Below are positions 1 through 6,020 of a stretch of DNA of 6,171 nt, piece by piece. Under the pieces are notes generated by a model that saw only the letters and a list, made by a program, of their open reading frames with translations, was not told the origin of the DNA and did not search any database. The stretch's first letter is position 1, and each line of letters starts with the position of its first letter. Both the position numbers and the translations under genes were made by a program. This DNA is from Phormidesmis priestleyi (GTDB lineage: Bacteria; Cyanobacteriota; Cyanobacteriia; Phormidesmidales; Phormidesmidaceae). Where the stretch lies: assembly GCA_003242115.1 (NCBI GenBank), contig QBMP01000267.1, positions 1 to 6,171 of the forward strand, written 5' to 3'.

Positions 1-221
1 GGTAAAGCTGTGCAAAGCGCACTCAGCATCAGCGGTGATGCGCGAATCAGCGTATTTTGAAAGGTGCTAGCGCTGCCAAAAGCCGCCTTCCAAATCAGCC
101 GATAGACCTCTAAAGGATTGGCTCCAGCCAAAGCGCAAAACAGGCCAAACAACAGCAGGCCGACCACAATTGCGCCAAATGACAGACAGAGAGATTCTAA
201 TGTGCGACGCCAAGATTGCAT
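1..221 (-). CDS. ABC transporter permease of the BMP/nucleoside type, N-terminal part only
   Basis: The product is the membrane channel subunit of an ABC importer that works with the binding protein encoded just upstream. Only the first 73 codons are inside the window; the gene runs off the left edge. The protein begins MQSWRRTLES, followed by a hydrophobic helix at about residues 12-32. Next comes GANPLEVYRLIWKAAFGS (33-50), then a polar stretch and a second hydrophobic start around LIRASPLMLSALCTAL (58-73). The G-A-N/D-P-x-x-x-Y and A-F-G-S pattern followed by 'T-L-x-R-A-x-P-L' is typical of the BPD_transp_2 permeases of BMP-type nucleoside and simple-sugar importers (NupB/YufP-like). The start ATG at 219-221 has a clear AGGAG ribosome site (230-234) eight bases upstream. 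It lies 58 bases after the binding-protein gene on the same strand, so the two are almost certainly co-transcribed. The second permease and ATPase genes would be expected further left. Confidence 0.85.
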   Translation of the reverse strand, partial: MQSWRRTLESLCLSFGAIVVGLLLFGLFCALAGANPLEVYRLIWKAAFGSASTFQNTLIRASPLMLSALCTAL

Positions 222-279
222 GGTTTTTTCTCCTAGTTTTAGCCGGTTTTTTAATCGGATTGGGTGAGGAGCTGTTGCT

Positions 280-1503
280 TTAGCTGCCGATGGAGCCAAC
301 CACCCCTTCCACTAAATAATCCATCTGCTCTAGCTTCGGATCTTGCTGCTTGAGCGATTCTGAAGTCGCGACCACTACATTACCCTTATTGTCTTTGACT
401 TCGCCTTTGTAAATCACCATGCTGCCATCCATAAACTGCGCCTTTACCGCCTCGGCTTTCTGCTGCGTCTCGCTACTGACTGCCGTCCCATAAGGTGATA
501 ATTTACAAAAACCTTCCTTCAGTCCGCCCCGCAGAATATGCGGAATGCCGCCATCCATCACCTTTTTGCCAGCGTGCATCTCTTCGGCTAGCTGAGTATA
601 AATGTTGCTCCAATCCCACTCGGCCCCAGTTAAATAGCCCTTAGGCGCAAGGGCTGCTTGATTAGCGTGATAGCCCGATGAGAAAATGCCCCGCTTTTCA
701 GCCGTTTCCATCACCACTTTGGGGCTATCGACGTGACAGGTCACCACATCAATACCCTGATCGGCCATACTGTTGGTCGCTTCAGCTTCTTTAATGGGCT
801 CCGCCCAGTTGCCGGTAAAGACAACCTGCGTCGTGATTTCGGGCTTTACGCTGCGCGCTCCTAGGGTAAAGCTGTTGATGTTGCGCAGCACTTGCGGAAT
901 GGGCTTGGCTCCGACAAAGCCGAGCTTGCCGGTTTTAGAGGTGAGTGCGGCGACGACCCCGGCGACATATTGCGCTTCGTCAATGTAGCCAAAATAGCTG
1001 CCAATATTTTTGGGCGTGGTGCCCTCTTGGTAAAGCCCGCCTGCATGGAGAAACTGTACGTCGGGGTAGTCTCCAGCCAATTTGAGAACGTGCGGATCGT
1101 AATAGCCAAATGAAGTCGGAAACAGCGCATTGACCCCATCAATATCGATCATGCTGCGCATGGATTCGACTACAGCCGTTGTCTCAGGGACGTTGGCCTC
1201 TTCGACCAATTTCGCCCAGGAAAATTTCTTGGCAACGGCGGCTGCACCTTCGGCATGGGCCTGATTGTAGCCATAGTCATCTTTGGGGCCAACATAGATA
1301 AAGCCAATCGTGAGGGGCTCATCTTTGCCACCGGCTGCACTACTTTCGGCCCCCGTATCAGCACTCTTGTTGGCCCCAGAGTCGGCTCCAGAATTGGCGC
1401 TACAGCCTGTCCCAAATTTTGCCGTTAGTCCGAAGGCGCTGGTTGCTAACAATCCGCGCATGATTTGGCGGCGAGACATTCCGAATAACTGACGATTGCT
1501 CAT
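280..1503 (-). CDS. BMP-family ABC transporter substrate-binding protein, Tat-exported
   Basis: This periplasmic binding protein of the Bmp/PnrA-Med family delivers ligand to the permease encoded next. The family mostly binds purine nucleosides, but the ligand here is unproven. The N-terminus carries a twin-arginine signal (SRRQIM, residues 10-15), a short hydrophobic run, and a cysteine at 34 in the context GTGC. That is a poor but possible lipobox, because the -3 residue is Gly rather than Leu. Residues 35-62 form a low-complexity Ser/Ala/Gly linker, as in many lipoproteins. The BMP fold starts at LTIGFIYVGP (64-73) and includes the family signature DDYGYNQAHAEGA (75-87), NALFPTSFGYYDPHV (125-139), a GYIDEAQYVAGVVAAL segment (172-187) and GKLGFVGAK (192-200). 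The total of 407 residues is slightly longer than usual because of the linker. The first ATG has an AAGGA site (1513-1517) nine bases upstream; the alternative Met9 lacks one and would still keep the Tat motif. The upstream region contains candidate NtcA and Pho sites. Confidence 0.92.
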   Translation of the reverse strand: MSNRQLFGMSRRQIMRGLLATSAFGLTAKFGTGCSANSGADSGANKSADTGAESSAAGGKDEPLTIGFIYVGPKDDYGYNQAHAEGAAAVAKKFSWAKLVEEANVPETTAVVESMRSMIDIDGVNALFPTSFGYYDPHVLKLAGDYPDVQFLHAGGLYQEGTTPKNIGSYFGYIDEAQYVAGVVAALTSKTGKLGFVGAKPIPQVLRNINSFTLGARSVKPEITTQVVFTGNWAEPIKEAEATNSMADQGIDVVTCHVDSPKVVMETAEKRGIFSSGYHANQAALAPKGYLTGAEWDWSNIYTQLAEEMHAGKKVMDGGIPHILRGGLKEGFCKLSPYGTAVSSETQQKAEAVKAQFMDGSMVIYKGEVKDNKGNVVVATSESLKQQDPKLEQMDYLVEGVVGSIGS

Positions 1504-1616
1504 GTTGGCAATTCCTTAACGAAGAATTGAACAAGAGTCTATCAAGCTAAATTGGGTAGCGGAGCCTGGAAAGGTGCGAGGAAAGTGTGCAAAATTGCTG
1601 TCTGAAAGAGAGAATT

Positions 1617-1630
1617 GTAGTTTTTGCTAC
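1617..1630. promoter_or_regulatory. NtcA-like palindrome GTA-N8-TAC upstream of the BMP gene
   Basis: The sequence GTAGTTTTTGCTAC is a perfect match to the GTA-N8-TAC core bound by NtcA, the global nitrogen regulator of cyanobacteria. It is preceded by T, giving half of the extended TGTA...TACA form. It sits about 115 bases ahead of the BMP start codon. I could not find a good TA-N3-T minus-10 box about 22 bases downstream in the direction of the BMP gene, which weakens the case for classic activation. The GTAG/CTAC arms could also form a weak hairpin. A six-base match by chance in a region of this size is not negligible (about 5%). Confidence 0.35.
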
Positions 1631-1631
1631 C

Positions 1632-1673
1632 GTCTTAATCTCTTACAGTCTTAATCTCCTACAGTCTTAATTT
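1632..1673. repeat. Three-copy 16-bp tandem repeat with Pho-box-like cores
   Basis: The unit GTCTTAATCTCYTACA occurs at 1632-1647 and 1648-1663, with one base difference between copies (T/C), and a third copy starts at 1664 and diverges after about ten bases. The 8-bp cores CTTAATCT (1634-1641), CTTAATCT (1650-1657) and CTTAATTT (1666-1673) each fit the cyanobacterial Pho-box pattern PyTTAAPyPy(T/A). Their period is 16 bases, whereas known Pho boxes repeat every 11. Read in 8-base blocks, the stretch alternates CTTAATCT, CTTACAGT, CTTAATCT, CCTACAGT, CTTAATTT, as if an older 8-base array had been duplicated. It lies 130-170 bases ahead of the BMP gene and about 50 bases past the GTPase stop. 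On the BMP coding strand the core reads AGATTAAG, so the orientation is opposite to that usual for activation. Confidence 0.8.
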
Positions 1674-1681
1674 CGCTGTTC

Positions 1682-1699
1682 GGGATGTAAAGCCATCCC
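1682..1699 (-). terminator. Short GGGATG/CATCCC hairpin after the dynamin gene
   Basis: A perfect six-base inverted repeat with a six-base loop lies 22 bases beyond the stop codon of the GTPase gene, where the end of the three-gene transcript would be expected. No T tract follows it on the minus strand, so it is not a standard intrinsic terminator. Cyanobacterial terminators often lack a clear U run, which keeps the call possible but weak. Confidence 0.3.
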
Positions 1700-1721
1700 A
1701 CGCTTCTTTAGCATTCAGTTT

Positions 1722-4028
1722 TTAAGGGCGCGAGACGGTTTTATCGAGTGCAGCGGTTAGCTGGCGAAGGCGATCGCTCACCTCCAAATTCACCTCAAGC
1801 TTTTTCAAATTATCGGGTAGCTCTGAGAGCAATAGAGGATTTTCGCCTAGCCACTCATTTGTTGCAACGCCGCTCCAAACTGCTTGTGAATTAATAAATT
1901 TATCACGCAGTCTATCGAGTTCTTGTGAGCAGTACTGTCTAAAGCCAGCCGCTTCAAAAATCGCTTCCTTCAAATACACTTCTACTGCCTTCAAATCGGC
2001 TTCTACTTCACGAACGAGCAGTTCTTCAGGCGTCAAAGCTGACTGAGTAACCTGCCCTACAACTGCCACAATCTCTTGAATGCCGAGAACTTTCTCTCTA
2101 ATGGTCAGGTCATAAAGAAGTTTCGCGCCATAGTTGGCAAATCGCTTCAGAGTTTTGAATTCTGCACTTTCTCCACCGTAGTAGTTGTCTAATATCTCAA
2201 TATCTGGGCCAAGTCTTTTGACAATGCTACAACGCATTTCGCTATCTACCGGGCCACGAACCAAGGCTTCTACCATTGGGCGGGCAAAGCGCAAAAATAG
2301 AACGCTGAGGCTGCGGTTGAGCATTTCTACGTAGTCTTCGGCGTCTTTAATGAGGCGCAGTTTCACTTCAGGGCTGTTCCACATGAGTGAAGAGATGTAT
2401 TCCACCAGCTCTATGGCTTCTTGGCGTAGCTCTATGGCTAGCTCTTTTGAAATGTCCTGAAGCATTTGGCTGATGTCAGCATACAGTTCTTCTCGCCAGT
2501 CAAAGTTGGTTTTATGGCTGTCGAACTGAACGACTGATTGCTGCTTGAAGATGAGTTCTCTGCGATTTTTAGCGCGTTCTTTAAAGGCTGAAAATAGTTC
2601 GTCTACATGTGCTAGATAGCGACTATGAAAATTGGCCTGAGTTTTAGAACATGCTGTAAGCTGGTCTAAATTTTTGGGAATTCGATCAGAGGGTCGGATG
2701 TTGAGATCATAGTAGTCGGCTAGCTCTGCTAATATTCGCTCCCATTTGGCTTCCCACCATTCAGCAAAACTGATGCGTTTGCTGTCTTCTTCCTGCCGTT
2801 TGGCATCTTCTGGATTGTCTGAATATCGTTTACTGACGGCACTTCTAATGCTCTCTGAAGTAGATAGGATCTGACTAATTGAAGCTTCACAGCGCTTTTT
2901 GAGCACGTCAACTCTTTCGGTATTGATGTAGGCGTTGACTCTACTTTTTATTTTTCTGATGCCCGTCACTTGGTCAAGGAGCTGATCGCGATCGCCTATC
3001 CCGGTCAACCCTTCAAGATTTTGCCGAACCGCCTCAGGTGAACCGACTTCTTTCAGCGTTTGCTCACTGGCGACGCCGCTGAGCACCAAGTGCGATCCTG
3101 CTGTTCCTGAAACGATTCTACGCTCTGGCAAATTGGCCTGTTTGATCCAGTCGGCTTTGGCTAAGTCTATGTGGTCTTTAATGGCTTCAGGGGTTTTCTT
3201 TGAGTCGATTCGGCTTAAAAACGCGAAGAGTTTGTCGGCGACTTTGACATTGCGATCGCCTTCTGCCGTAAATTTAATAATTTTCAGCTCAGCATCTCGC
3301 AGGCTTGGAAACATCTGAACAATGATGACCGCATCACAGTCGGCGAGCATTTCTTTGGATTCTTCTACATGCTTGGCTAGGCCGGAGTCGAGCCCAGGAA
3401 CATCATAAAAAACAATGCCTTCGGCTTGGGCGAGCTTGTTGGTGTACAGCCAAATTTCATCGACGGCATGGGCAAAGCGCTCGTCGGCCACGTACTTTTG
3501 CAGAGGTTCTTTGATGTCTTCTAGGCGAGAGAACGGGATTTCTTTGTTGCCTTCGTCTATGACTTGCTGAAGCGTGGTTGCATATCGGCTGATGGTTTCT
3601 AGATCTTTTTTGGCGTTTTCTTCTGTTTGCGCAGTTAGTTTTAGATCGCTCTGGAGCTGAGCAAATTGGGCGGGTGTTTTGGCTTTTACAGTCAGGACTT
3701 GCTGAGAGTCGGCCTGGACTGAGAAAATTTGGGTGGTGGTAAAGGTGCAGCGTCCTCCTTTGGAGGGCAGCAGGTCACAGTCTAACCAGGCGTTGACGAA
3801 GGTGCTTTTGCCCGCTTTTTCTAGGCCGACGACGGCGATTCTAAATTCGCGCTTTTTTAGCCGCTCAAGCTGCTTTTTAGCAGGAATTCCCTCATCAATC
3901 AAAACGTTCTTTTCGTCTTCGCTGATGCCGGTTTGGGGCAAGTCAGCGAGGTTGAGGGCGTGGCGCTGCACGTTGAGAGCGTTTGTTAGTTTTGCTTCGT
4001 AATAAGCCGAGGCTTCCTGCCAATCCAT
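1722..4028 (-). CDS. Dynamin-family large GTPase
   Basis: This is a bacterial dynamin-like protein: a large GTPase expected to assemble on membranes and use GTP hydrolysis for remodelling, fusion or surveillance. A helical N-terminal segment (1-60) leads into the G domain. It has a G1 P-loop GLEKAGKST (68-76), G2 threonines in RCTFTTTQ (93-100), G3 DVPG (209-212), a G4-position SRID (272-275) instead of the usual T/N-K-x-D, and a G5-like SGTAG (307-311). Residues from about 360 to 768 are almost all predicted helix, as in dynamin stalk and bundle regions, with charged heptad-like stretches at 675-711 and 740-765. No transmembrane helix is seen, so membrane contact may come from an amphipathic part (for example 575-592) or from the partner protein upstream. 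The length fits bacterial dynamins. The ATG has a good AGGAAG site. It is the last gene of a three-gene unit and holds all three HIP1 octamers of the window. LeoA-like or BDLP-like grouping cannot be decided by eye. Confidence 0.9.
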   Translation of the reverse strand: MDWQEASAYYEAKLTNALNVQRHALNLADLPQTGISEDEKNVLIDEGIPAKKQLERLKKREFRIAVVGLEKAGKSTFVNAWLDCDLLPSKGGRCTFTTTQIFSVQADSQQVLTVKAKTPAQFAQLQSDLKLTAQTEENAKKDLETISRYATTLQQVIDEGNKEIPFSRLEDIKEPLQKYVADERFAHAVDEIWLYTNKLAQAEGIVFYDVPGLDSGLAKHVEESKEMLADCDAVIIVQMFPSLRDAELKIIKFTAEGDRNVKVADKLFAFLSRIDSKKTPEAIKDHIDLAKADWIKQANLPERRIVSGTAGSHLVLSGVASEQTLKEVGSPEAVRQNLEGLTGIGDRDQLLDQVTGIRKIKSRVNAYINTERVDVLKKRCEASISQILSTSESIRSAVSKRYSDNPEDAKRQEEDSKRISFAEWWEAKWERILAELADYYDLNIRPSDRIPKNLDQLTACSKTQANFHSRYLAHVDELFSAFKERAKNRRELIFKQQSVVQFDSHKTNFDWREELYADISQMLQDISKELAIELRQEAIELVEYISSLMWNSPEVKLRLIKDAEDYVEMLNRSLSVLFLRFARPMVEALVRGPVDSEMRCSIVKRLGPDIEILDNYYGGESAEFKTLKRFANYGAKLLYDLTIREKVLGIQEIVAVVGQVTQSALTPEELLVREVEADLKAVEVYLKEAIFEAAGFRQYCSQELDRLRDKFINSQAVWSGVATNEWLGENPLLLSELPDNLKKLEVNLEVSDRLRQLTAALDKTVSRP
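1770..1777. repeat. HIP1 octamer GCGATCGC
   Basis: Perfect copy of the cyanobacterial highly iterated palindrome, inside the 3' end of the dynamin gene. Its overrepresentation is a genome-wide trait of many cyanobacteria, so it mainly informs taxonomy. Confidence 0.9.
2988..2995. repeat. HIP1 octamer GCGATCGC
   Basis: Second perfect HIP1 copy, in the middle of the dynamin gene, inside the codons for the IGDRDQL stretch just after the G domain. Confidence 0.9.
3252..3259. repeat. HIP1 octamer GCGATCGC
   Basis: Third perfect HIP1 copy, in the G-domain part of the dynamin gene, within the codons for EGDRNV shortly before the G4 motif. No perfect copy was found in the transporter genes or in the two smaller genes of the dynamin unit. 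Confidence 0.9.
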
Positions 4029-4036
4029 TTTTGTTA

Positions 4037-4042
4037 CTTCCT
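4037..4042 (-). promoter_or_regulatory. Ribosome binding site of the dynamin gene overlapping the upstream stop codon
   Basis: On the coding strand AGGAAG stands eight bases before the ATG of the GTPase. Its first two bases are the last two of the TAG stop of the membrane-protein gene. This arrangement favours translational coupling and supports the two genes being made together. Confidence 0.75.
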
Positions 4043-4850
4043 AAGCTCGGTTGAAATTTTGTAGGCCGTTGAGATCTTTGAGTAAGCCTTTCTTTTGGAT
4101 GGTGATCCCTTCTTGATTAGAAACCGCTCGCGATAGACTTCTTTTAAGATCGAGTTTGATTAAGTCGCCACCATTAGGAACGTGAAGTTGAACGAACAGA
4201 TCATCGCCTTCTGGAAGTTCCTCCCAGTTGTTATTGAGTTCTATTCTTGAACTGTAGTCGTCAGTTGTTCCCAAGAAATAAATTGAGCTGTTAACCAAAC
4301 CGGCTGCTTCCTCAGGCAGTAAATTTATCTCGGATATAGTGCCTCGCAAAGATCCTATAATGCGGTTGCACGGAATTATTAAACATAAATTCAGTGGCTC
4401 CTTAGTATATGGAGCGGTAGATTCACTTGCTTTTGAAGCGCGATCAATTTTCTCCTCAGACAAGCTCTTTCCGAAAGGGTTAAACCGCACAAAATAAGTA
4501 CCTATAAGCAGTAGTGCCACAATAACGATCACTCCTGCGGAAGACTTAGGAGTCAAAGAACGACTAAAATTTATGCTTGCCTCTATCATTCCGCTTATGG
4601 GAAATATGTTTCTTACATTTGCTATTGGATCTATTCTTTTAAGAATCGGCTGAAAGAAAGATGCTTGAGTTAAGACTTGCAAGTCATCGGAATAAGATCC
4701 AGAAGGGCTAATCAAGAAATGCTGTATGATTTCATCTGCATTTGTCGGAATCATAGTTTTTATACATGTAAAGAGAACACCTTTCTCAAGGTCTTCGACA
4801 TCATTGAGAACTTTTTCGAGAATGTGGCTATAGTCATTTTCTCGTTCCAT
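4041..4850 (-). CDS. Unrecognised single-pass membrane protein in the dynamin unit
   Basis: I do not recognise this 269-residue family. There is no signal peptide. Residues 1-100 look soluble and mainly helical. One strong hydrophobic helix, roughly AGVIVIVALLLIGTYFV (105-121), crosses the membrane, followed by a basic stretch (R122 to K140). The C-terminal part (about 150-269) alternates short hydrophobic strands and loops, for example NSSIYFLGTTDDY (187-199) and DDLFVQLHVPNGGDLIKLDL (216-235), which suggests a small beta-rich domain. Positive charges lie on both sides of the helix, so topology is unclear. The ATG has a GGGGA site (4858-4862) seven bases upstream. It lies 58 bases after the stalk-like gene and 12 bases before the dynamin gene, so it probably works with them, possibly as membrane anchor or sensor for the GTPase; that role is inferred from position only. 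Its base composition is A+T-richer than the transporter region. Confidence 0.75.
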   Translation of the reverse strand: MERENDYSHILEKVLNDVEDLEKGVLFTCIKTMIPTNADEIIQHFLISPSGSYSDDLQVLTQASFFQPILKRIDPIANVRNIFPISGMIEASINFSRSLTPKSSAGVIVIVALLLIGTYFVRFNPFGKSLSEEKIDRASKASESTAPYTKEPLNLCLIIPCNRIIGSLRGTISEINLLPEEAAGLVNSSIYFLGTTDDYSSRIELNNNWEELPEGDDLFVQLHVPNGGDLIKLDLKRSLSRAVSNQEGITIQKKGLLKDLNGLQNFNRA

Positions 4851-4908
4851 AACTATTTCCCCGCAGATTTTTTCTGTTTGCCAAACAAGCCAGAAGTTAG
4901 AATTACTG

Positions 4909-5895
4909 TCATCGGCTCTTCCATTCTGCTCCTAGCTGGTTGATCCTAGAAGAAACTAACTCTGCCTCTCCCTTCAACGGTTTCCAAGCCTCCATCTTGC
5001 TGTCGTGATCTATTCGATTATCTCTATATGCTCGATCTAGTCGAATTTGATATTCATCAATAACATCTGCTTGAAATTTCCCTACTCCTCTATCAAACTG
5101 GTTAAACTGTTCTTTCCACCAAGCCAATATCACATTGTAGGCTTCTATTTCACCGCGTTCTTTTTGCAGCTTCCAGCCTCTATCCAATTCTTCAAAGGAG
5201 GGAATGTGAGCATTGTCACTAGAGCGCTTCTCTACTTTGGTGACATATATATCCTTATTAAAGAAAAACCAAACTCGTTTTGTTCCCGTCTTCTTAGTTA
5301 CCTCTTCAGTATAAGATTCCTGAAGTACTGGAAAACCGCCTTCAAACGAAAAATTTGGATTTACTGTGCAGCTAACCTTCGTCAGCACCGTTTGAGGGAA
5401 ATTAATCGCTAAATCAGGTGCAGTATCTGTCGCGGATTTTTGAAGAGACTCTAGATGAAAAACAAACAAATTCTCTATTGCATCCTTGACTCTATCCATC
5501 TCTCGGTCAAGAACTTTCTTAGCAACATCATTGACAATGCGTTTCAGAACGTAAGAAAGATCGTTGAGCTTTTTGTTGAGAGTGCTAAGCTTTTCTTTTT
5601 CTAAAGGAGTTCGTGCCTCAAATAGTTTGCCAGCATGTTTAGAATAGCCTTCCTTTGCAAGATCTCGAATGAGTCCTTCCAACAAAGAAACATCTCCAAG
5701 TGTGGCATATTCAAAAGATTTGTTATTTAGGATACTGATGCTTTTGCCGTCTTCTAAAGCATTGAGAATGCAATTAGTAATTTTTTCTAGTGCATTAATC
5801 AGCGCTCTATCCCAGTCATATAGAGGCTTCAATCGCTCTGAAATTTGCTTTCCAAAATGTTTGTTGTCTTTCAGGCTTATAATTATATCCTCCAA
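4909..5895 (-). CDS. Stalk-like protein resembling the C-terminal half of a dynamin, without a GTPase domain
   Basis: The 328-residue product has no P-loop or other G motif. Residues 1-150 are long charged helices (for example 95-150). A beta-rich stretch follows at 161-225, including NPNFSFEGGFPV (179-190), an acidic turn, then RVWFFFNKDIYVTKVEKR (207-224). Charged helices resume to the end (232-328). Helices, a strand pair with a W-F-F core, then an x-P-S-x-x-E-L-type helix recall the C-terminal region of cyanobacterial dynamin-family proteins, so I read it as a 'headless' dynamin-like partner; this rests on pattern memory and is moderate at best. The start is uncertain. TTG at 5893-5895 is the only standard start between the in-frame TAG at 5959-5961 and Met133, and it has no ribosome site before it. 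A GGAGG lies just after it, so an AUU or AUA start at codon 5 or 6 is conceivable. The gene may be a natural half-size protein or a 5'-truncated remnant. Confidence 0.7.
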   Translation of the reverse strand: MEDIIISLKDNKHFGKQISERLKPLYDWDRALINALEKITNCILNALEDGKSISILNNKSFEYATLGDVSLLEGLIRDLAKEGYSKHAGKLFEARTPLEKEKLSTLNKKLNDLSYVLKRIVNDVAKKVLDREMDRVKDAIENLFVFHLESLQKSATDTAPDLAINFPQTVLTKVSCTVNPNFSFEGGFPVLQESYTEEVTKKTGTKRVWFFFNKDIYVTKVEKRSSDNAHIPSFEELDRGWKLQKERGEIEAYNVILAWWKEQFNQFDRGVGKFQADVIDEYQIRLDRAYRDNRIDHDSKMEAWKPLKGEAELVSSRINQLGAEWKSR

Positions 5896-5941
5896 CTCAC
5901 GTCGCGGATGTTTTACCTCTTCAGTAGTATCTTTTGCTTCA

Positions 5942-5967
5942 CCTGAGAAATTTTGTAACTACTCAGG
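5942..5967. repeat. Inverted repeat CCTGAG-N14-CTCAGG
   Basis: Perfect six-base arms separated by 14 A+T-rich bases, in the leader of the dynamin unit 47 bases before the TTG start. It could be an operator for a dimeric regulator or a weak mRNA hairpin. No regulator is identifiable from the window. Confidence 0.45.
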
Positions 5968-5995
5968 CTATGACAAAAAACTGTTGAAGTCCGTT

Positions 5996-6010
5996 CTGAA
6001 AGCGTTTCAG
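5996..6010. repeat. Palindrome CTGAAA-GCG-TTTCAG
   Basis: Six-base perfect arms around a three-base centre, a typical size for a helix-turn-helix repressor site. It is located between the terminator-like hairpin and the start of the dynamin unit, where an operator would be expected. Function is inferred from shape and position only. Confidence 0.4.
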
Positions 6011-6020
6011 CGAATATGCC

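Noticed and set aside
222..279. Two AAAAAACC stretches before the permease gene as a regulatory repeat
   Set aside because: They are short, low-complexity and only 58 bases of an intra-operon gap; the ribosome site explains the region well enough.
861..1142. Minus-strand 93-codon frame inside the BMP gene
   Set aside because: It is in another frame of the same strand within a gene whose protein matches its family along its whole length.
1632..1673. Short CRISPR-like array
   Set aside because: The units are contiguous 16-mers with no unique spacers, so this is a tandem repeat and not a CRISPR array.
3733..4002. Plus-strand frame of 89 codons opposite the P-loop region
   Set aside because: Antisense to the clearly coding G domain of the dynamin; Ser/Arg/Phe-rich and without features.
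5047..5412. Plus-strand frame of 121 codons
   Set aside because: Antisense to the stalk-like gene, with a composition expected from reading the complement of charged helices.
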